Shown here piece by piece: positions 5,672-8,108 of a stretch of 8,108 nt of DNA (positions within the stretch are counted from its first letter, which is position 1; the number at the start of each line of letters is the position of its first letter). The position numbers and the translations under genes were made by a program. The notes under the pieces were generated by a model. That model was not told the DNA's origin. It ran no database searches and saw nothing but the letters and a program-made list of their open reading frames with translations. Source of the DNA: Gammaproteobacteria bacterium (lineage in GTDB: Bacteria > Pseudomonadota > Gammaproteobacteria > Pseudomonadales > Azotimanducaceae_A); contig JAPPKV010000414.1 of assembly GCA_028819775.1 (NCBI GenBank), positions 1 through 8,108 on the forward strand, in the 5' to 3' direction.

Positions 5672-6979
5672 ATGAAAGCACCGAGAACATTCGCCTGGTT
5701 GGTCCCGTGTCTCGTCGGCACGTACCTCGACGTCGCCGCTGTGGACTACGCGACCCTTGACGACGCACGACTCAAAACGCTGATCGAGGAAGCCCTCGAG
5801 AGAAACCCCGAAGTCCAAGCGGCCGCTTGGCATGAAACGGCTGCACGGGAGCGAATACCAACGGCTGGCGCACTGCCCGACCCGACGTTGCAGCTCACGG
5901 GCTTCGTGCAATCGCCCCAAACGCGAGTCGGACCGCAGGTGAGCGGAGTCGCGGTCAATCAACGCCTGCCCTGGTTCGGGAAACGCACCGACCGCGCCGA
6001 GGCCACCACCGTTCGGGCGGAAATCCAGCGGCAAGCCGCCACCGCCCGACGCGCCGACGTGGTCCGCCAAGTGAAGGTCGCCTACTACGAACTCGCCTAC
6101 CTCGACCGGGCACTCGCGATCACCGGGGAGGAACGCGAGCTTCTCGAACACTACGAGTCGCTTGCGCGGGCCCGCTACTCCCAGGGCGTCGGGTTGCAGC
6201 AAGCCGTCGTCAAACTGCAGGCCGAGATCACACGGGTTCTGACCCGGCGACTGGAACTCACGCGACTACGCATCGACATGGAGTCCACGCTCAATGCGTT
6301 GCGCGACCGCCCTGCGGACGCCGGCGTACCCGATGTGAAGCTCGGCGAGCTCCCTCGGGTTGCCCTCGACCAGGACCGCATCCTGGCGATCGGTCGAACC
6401 AACGCACCGGAAGTCAAGGCGGCGGCGCTCGCCGTCGACCACGGCGAGGTTGGCGTTCGACTTGCAGAGCGCCGCTATTGGCCCGACCTTGTCCTCGGTG
6501 CCACCTGGGGCCAGATCCGAGCCCGCGACGACCAACCCGGTCGATCGAATCCGCCACCCGACAACGGTAAGGACACGCTTGGACTGACCCTAGGCATCAA
6601 CATTCCACTACACAGGCGAAGCTACGACGCCGGTGTCCGGGAAGCCGTCGCGCGTCGGTCCGCTACTCAGGAGAGCCACCGACTTGCGCTGAACGGCGTC
6701 GATCAGGCCGTGCGATCGACCGGCTTCGCGATGACCACCATCGAGGCGCAGATCGCACTGTTTGAGAACGCCCTCGTTCCCCAGGCCGAACAAGCGCTCA
6801 GGGCCACCGAGGAAGCCTACGCGACGGGGACCACCGGGGTTCTCGACCTGCTCGACAGCGAGGAGATGCTGCTCGACGTCCGACTCGGTTTAGCGCGCCT
6901 CGAGGCCGACTACATGCAGGCGCTTGCCGACATGGAACGCGCCATCGGCGCACCTTTCCCCTTGAGGAGCCAGCAATGA
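5672..6979 (+). CDS. TolC-family outer membrane efflux protein (CzcC/CusC type)
   Basis: A 435-residue protein, the usual length for the outer membrane component of heavy-metal RND exporters. A signal peptide covers about residues 1-23. Marks of the family are LIEEALERNPEVQAA (37-51), LPDP (68-71) and QRLPWFGKR (97-105), the last typical of the CzcC/CusC group. Long heptad-like helices with Arg/Glu/Ala follow (about 106-205), then the second, internally repeated half with the beta segment DLVLGATWG and LGLTLGINIPLHRR, and a final helical region with TGTTGVLDLLDSEEMLL. The protein trimerises into a channel through the outer membrane and periplasm, docking with the adaptor and the RND pump. Start: ATG 5672 with GGAGGG upstream. 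The stop overlaps the adaptor start as ATGA, so translation is coupled. Confidence 0.93.
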   Translation: MKAPRTFAWLVPCLVGTYLDVAAVDYATLDDARLKTLIEEALERNPEVQAAAWHETAARERIPTAGALPDPTLQLTGFVQSPQTRVGPQVSGVAVNQRLPWFGKRTDRAEATTVRAEIQRQAATARRADVVRQVKVAYYELAYLDRALAITGEERELLEHYESLARARYSQGVGLQQAVVKLQAEITRVLTRRLELTRLRIDMESTLNALRDRPADAGVPDVKLGELPRVALDQDRILAIGRTNAPEVKAAALAVDHGEVGVRLAERRYWPDLVLGATWGQIRARDDQPGRSNPPPDNGKDTLGLTLGINIPLHRRSYDAGVREAVARRSATQESHRLALNGVDQAVRSTGFAMTTIEAQIALFENALVPQAEQALRATEEAYATGTTGVLDLLDSEEMLLDVRLGLARLEADYMQALADMERAIGAPFPLRSQQ

Positions 6980-8108
6980 ACATCCGCACGATCCCCGTGA
7001 TACTGCTCAGCGTCGTTCTCGGCGCCGTACTCGGCACCGTCGCCGTGGCCGTCGTCGCCTACAACCCGGCCGGCTGGGGTTGGCTCGAGGAACCCCAACC
7101 GACGCCCGAAACCGCCGCAGCCGCGGTCGAAGAACAAACGGTCTACACCTGCGGCATGCATCCCAACGTCAACCGAACCGAGCCGGGCAATTGTCCGATC
7201 TGCGGAATGAAACTCGTTCCCAAGAAGCCATCCGGCCCGCAGAAAGACGACGAATCGGACACCGACGTCCGGGTTGCGCCGGGCTTCCTGCAGAACTTCG
7301 CGGTTCGTACCGCCGTCGTCGACCGAGGCGCCCTGCCCGTCGCGATCCGCACGGTCGGCGTCCTTGCCCACAACGAAGAGAAGCTGGTTTCCGTCAACAC
7401 CAAGTTCGAGGGCTGGATCGAGACGGCCCACGTCAACAACGTGGGCGAGTCCGTCGCCCGGGGAGACGTCCTGTTCGACATCTACAGCCCGCAGTTGGTG
7501 ACCACCCAGCGCGAGTACCTCGCGGCGATGGGCTATGTACAGCAACTCGAAGCCAGCGATGCCTACCCGGATGCCATCAAGCGCGCCAGGTCGCTCCTCG
7601 AGGCGGCGCGCGAGCGGCTCCGCTACTGGGACATCACCGAGGAGCAGATCGCCGCGCTGGAACGGTCCGGCACAGCCCCGCGCACGATACGGTTCTTCTC
7701 TCCCGCCTCGGGCTTCGTGGTGGAAAAGATGGGCGACTCGCTCGAGGGCATGAGACTGCAACCGGGCATGACGGTACTCAAGACCGCGGACCACTCCACC
7801 CTGTGGGCGCAGGCGGAATTCTTCGAGTCGGATCTGCGCCATGTGCGCGAAGGCAGCGAGGCCACCATCGAGGTCGACGCCTTTCCCGGCCGGCGCTGGA
7901 GCGGTCGCATTCTGTTCTTCCGTTCCGCCGTCGACCCGGAAACCCGGGCCCTGACCGCGTTTGTCGAAGTGGACAACACCGACCTGTCACTTCGCCCCAT
8001 GATGTACGTCGACGTCGCACTTCGGGCGGAAGGCGCTTCGGATGCGGTGCTTGTCCCCGCCGAAGCCGTGCTGCACAGCGGCGAGCGGTCGGTCGTGATC
8101 GTCGAGAA
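6976..8108 (+). CDS. RND efflux periplasmic adaptor, CusB family, with heavy-metal-binding domain (3' end outside window)
   Basis: The frame runs from ATG 6976 (overlapping the previous stop by four bases) open to the window end: 377 residues visible. One N-terminal membrane segment (about 7-29) acts as signal or anchor. Residues 57-82 form a heavy-metal-binding domain, YTCGMHPNV...PGNCPICGMKLVP, with Cys59, Met61, His62, Cys73, Cys76 and Met78 as ligand candidates. The membrane-fusion part follows: a barrel-sandwich half with VNTKFEGWIETAHVNNVGESV (about residues 139-159), SPQLVTTQREYLAA (about 170-183) opening the helical hairpin, the second half with FFSPASGFVVEKMG, and a beta-barrel with WAQAEFFESDL. 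CusB-type adaptors link pump and outer channel and accept metal from the periplasm; Met-rich sites favour Cu(I)/Ag(I). The pump gene (CusA/CzcA-like) is expected directly downstream. Confidence 0.93.
   Translation, partial: MNIRTIPVILLSVVLGAVLGTVAVAVVAYNPAGWGWLEEPQPTPETAAAAVEEQTVYTCGMHPNVNRTEPGNCPICGMKLVPKKPSGPQKDDESDTDVRVAPGFLQNFAVRTAVVDRGALPVAIRTVGVLAHNEEKLVSVNTKFEGWIETAHVNNVGESVARGDVLFDIYSPQLVTTQREYLAAMGYVQQLEASDAYPDAIKRARSLLEAARERLRYWDITEEQIAALERSGTAPRTIRFFSPASGFVVEKMGDSLEGMRLQPGMTVLKTADHSTLWAQAEFFESDLRHVREGSEATIEVDAFPGRRWSGRILFFRSAVDPETRALTAFVEVDNTDLSLRPMMYVDVALRAEGASDAVLVPAEAVLHSGERSVVIVE

Noticed and set aside
6910..7842. 310-codon minus-strand frame opposite the CusB-type adaptor
   Set aside because: The plus strand encodes a continuous, motif-bearing adaptor; the minus frame has no recognisable motif.

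Overview
The window is about 8.1 kb of GC-rich, densely packed bacterial DNA. Gene content (TolC-type outer membrane factor plus RND periplasmic adaptor, thioredoxin-type ArsC, SPFH protein with a ribbon-helix-helix partner) indicates a Gram-negative proteobacterium. A gammaproteobacterium is my guess, from the feel of the protein families and not from any marker gene. No rRNA, tRNA, CRISPR array, transposase or integrase is visible, and every stretch longer than about 160 bases contains a gene.

Left part (1-3320). The 3' end of a beta-lactamase-fold serine hydrolase/esterase (+) converges on a short-chain dehydrogenase (-). The dehydrogenase is divergent from a phytanoyl-CoA dioxygenase (PhyH)-family protein (+), whose stop codon overlaps by four bases (GTGA) the start of an arsenate-reductase-type ArsC (+). 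The most notable point of the window is in the PhyH-family protein. The HxD motif that normally supplies two iron ligands reads His-Arg-Ala (codons 2209-2217), while the distal His and the 2-oxoglutarate-binding Arg are kept. An Asp-to-Ala change at this place is the hallmark of SyrB2-type non-haem iron halogenases, so the gene is a candidate halogenase or an inactive/repurposed oxygenase. It also has a C-terminal extension ending in a UVR-like helical hairpin.

Middle (3317-5146). A 129-bp hairpin-rich repeat element with matching ends lies between the converging arsC and a small four-cysteine zinc-finger-like gene (-). Next come a small Arc/CopG-like ribbon-helix-helix protein (-) and, upstream in the same direction, an SPFH/band-7 membrane protein (-). 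The last two probably form an operon read leftwards from a promoter region at about 5076-5146 that carries GATATC repeats and an inverted repeat.

Right part (5147-8108). Reading rightwards from the same divergent region is a heavy-metal efflux operon: a small exported Cys/His-rich protein with a TTG start and a strong ribosome binding site, a CzcC/CusC-type TolC-family protein, and a CusB-type periplasmic adaptor with a heavy-metal-binding domain, cut off by the window end. Together they predict a copper/silver-type tripartite RND exporter; the inner-membrane pump (CusA-like) should lie just downstream.
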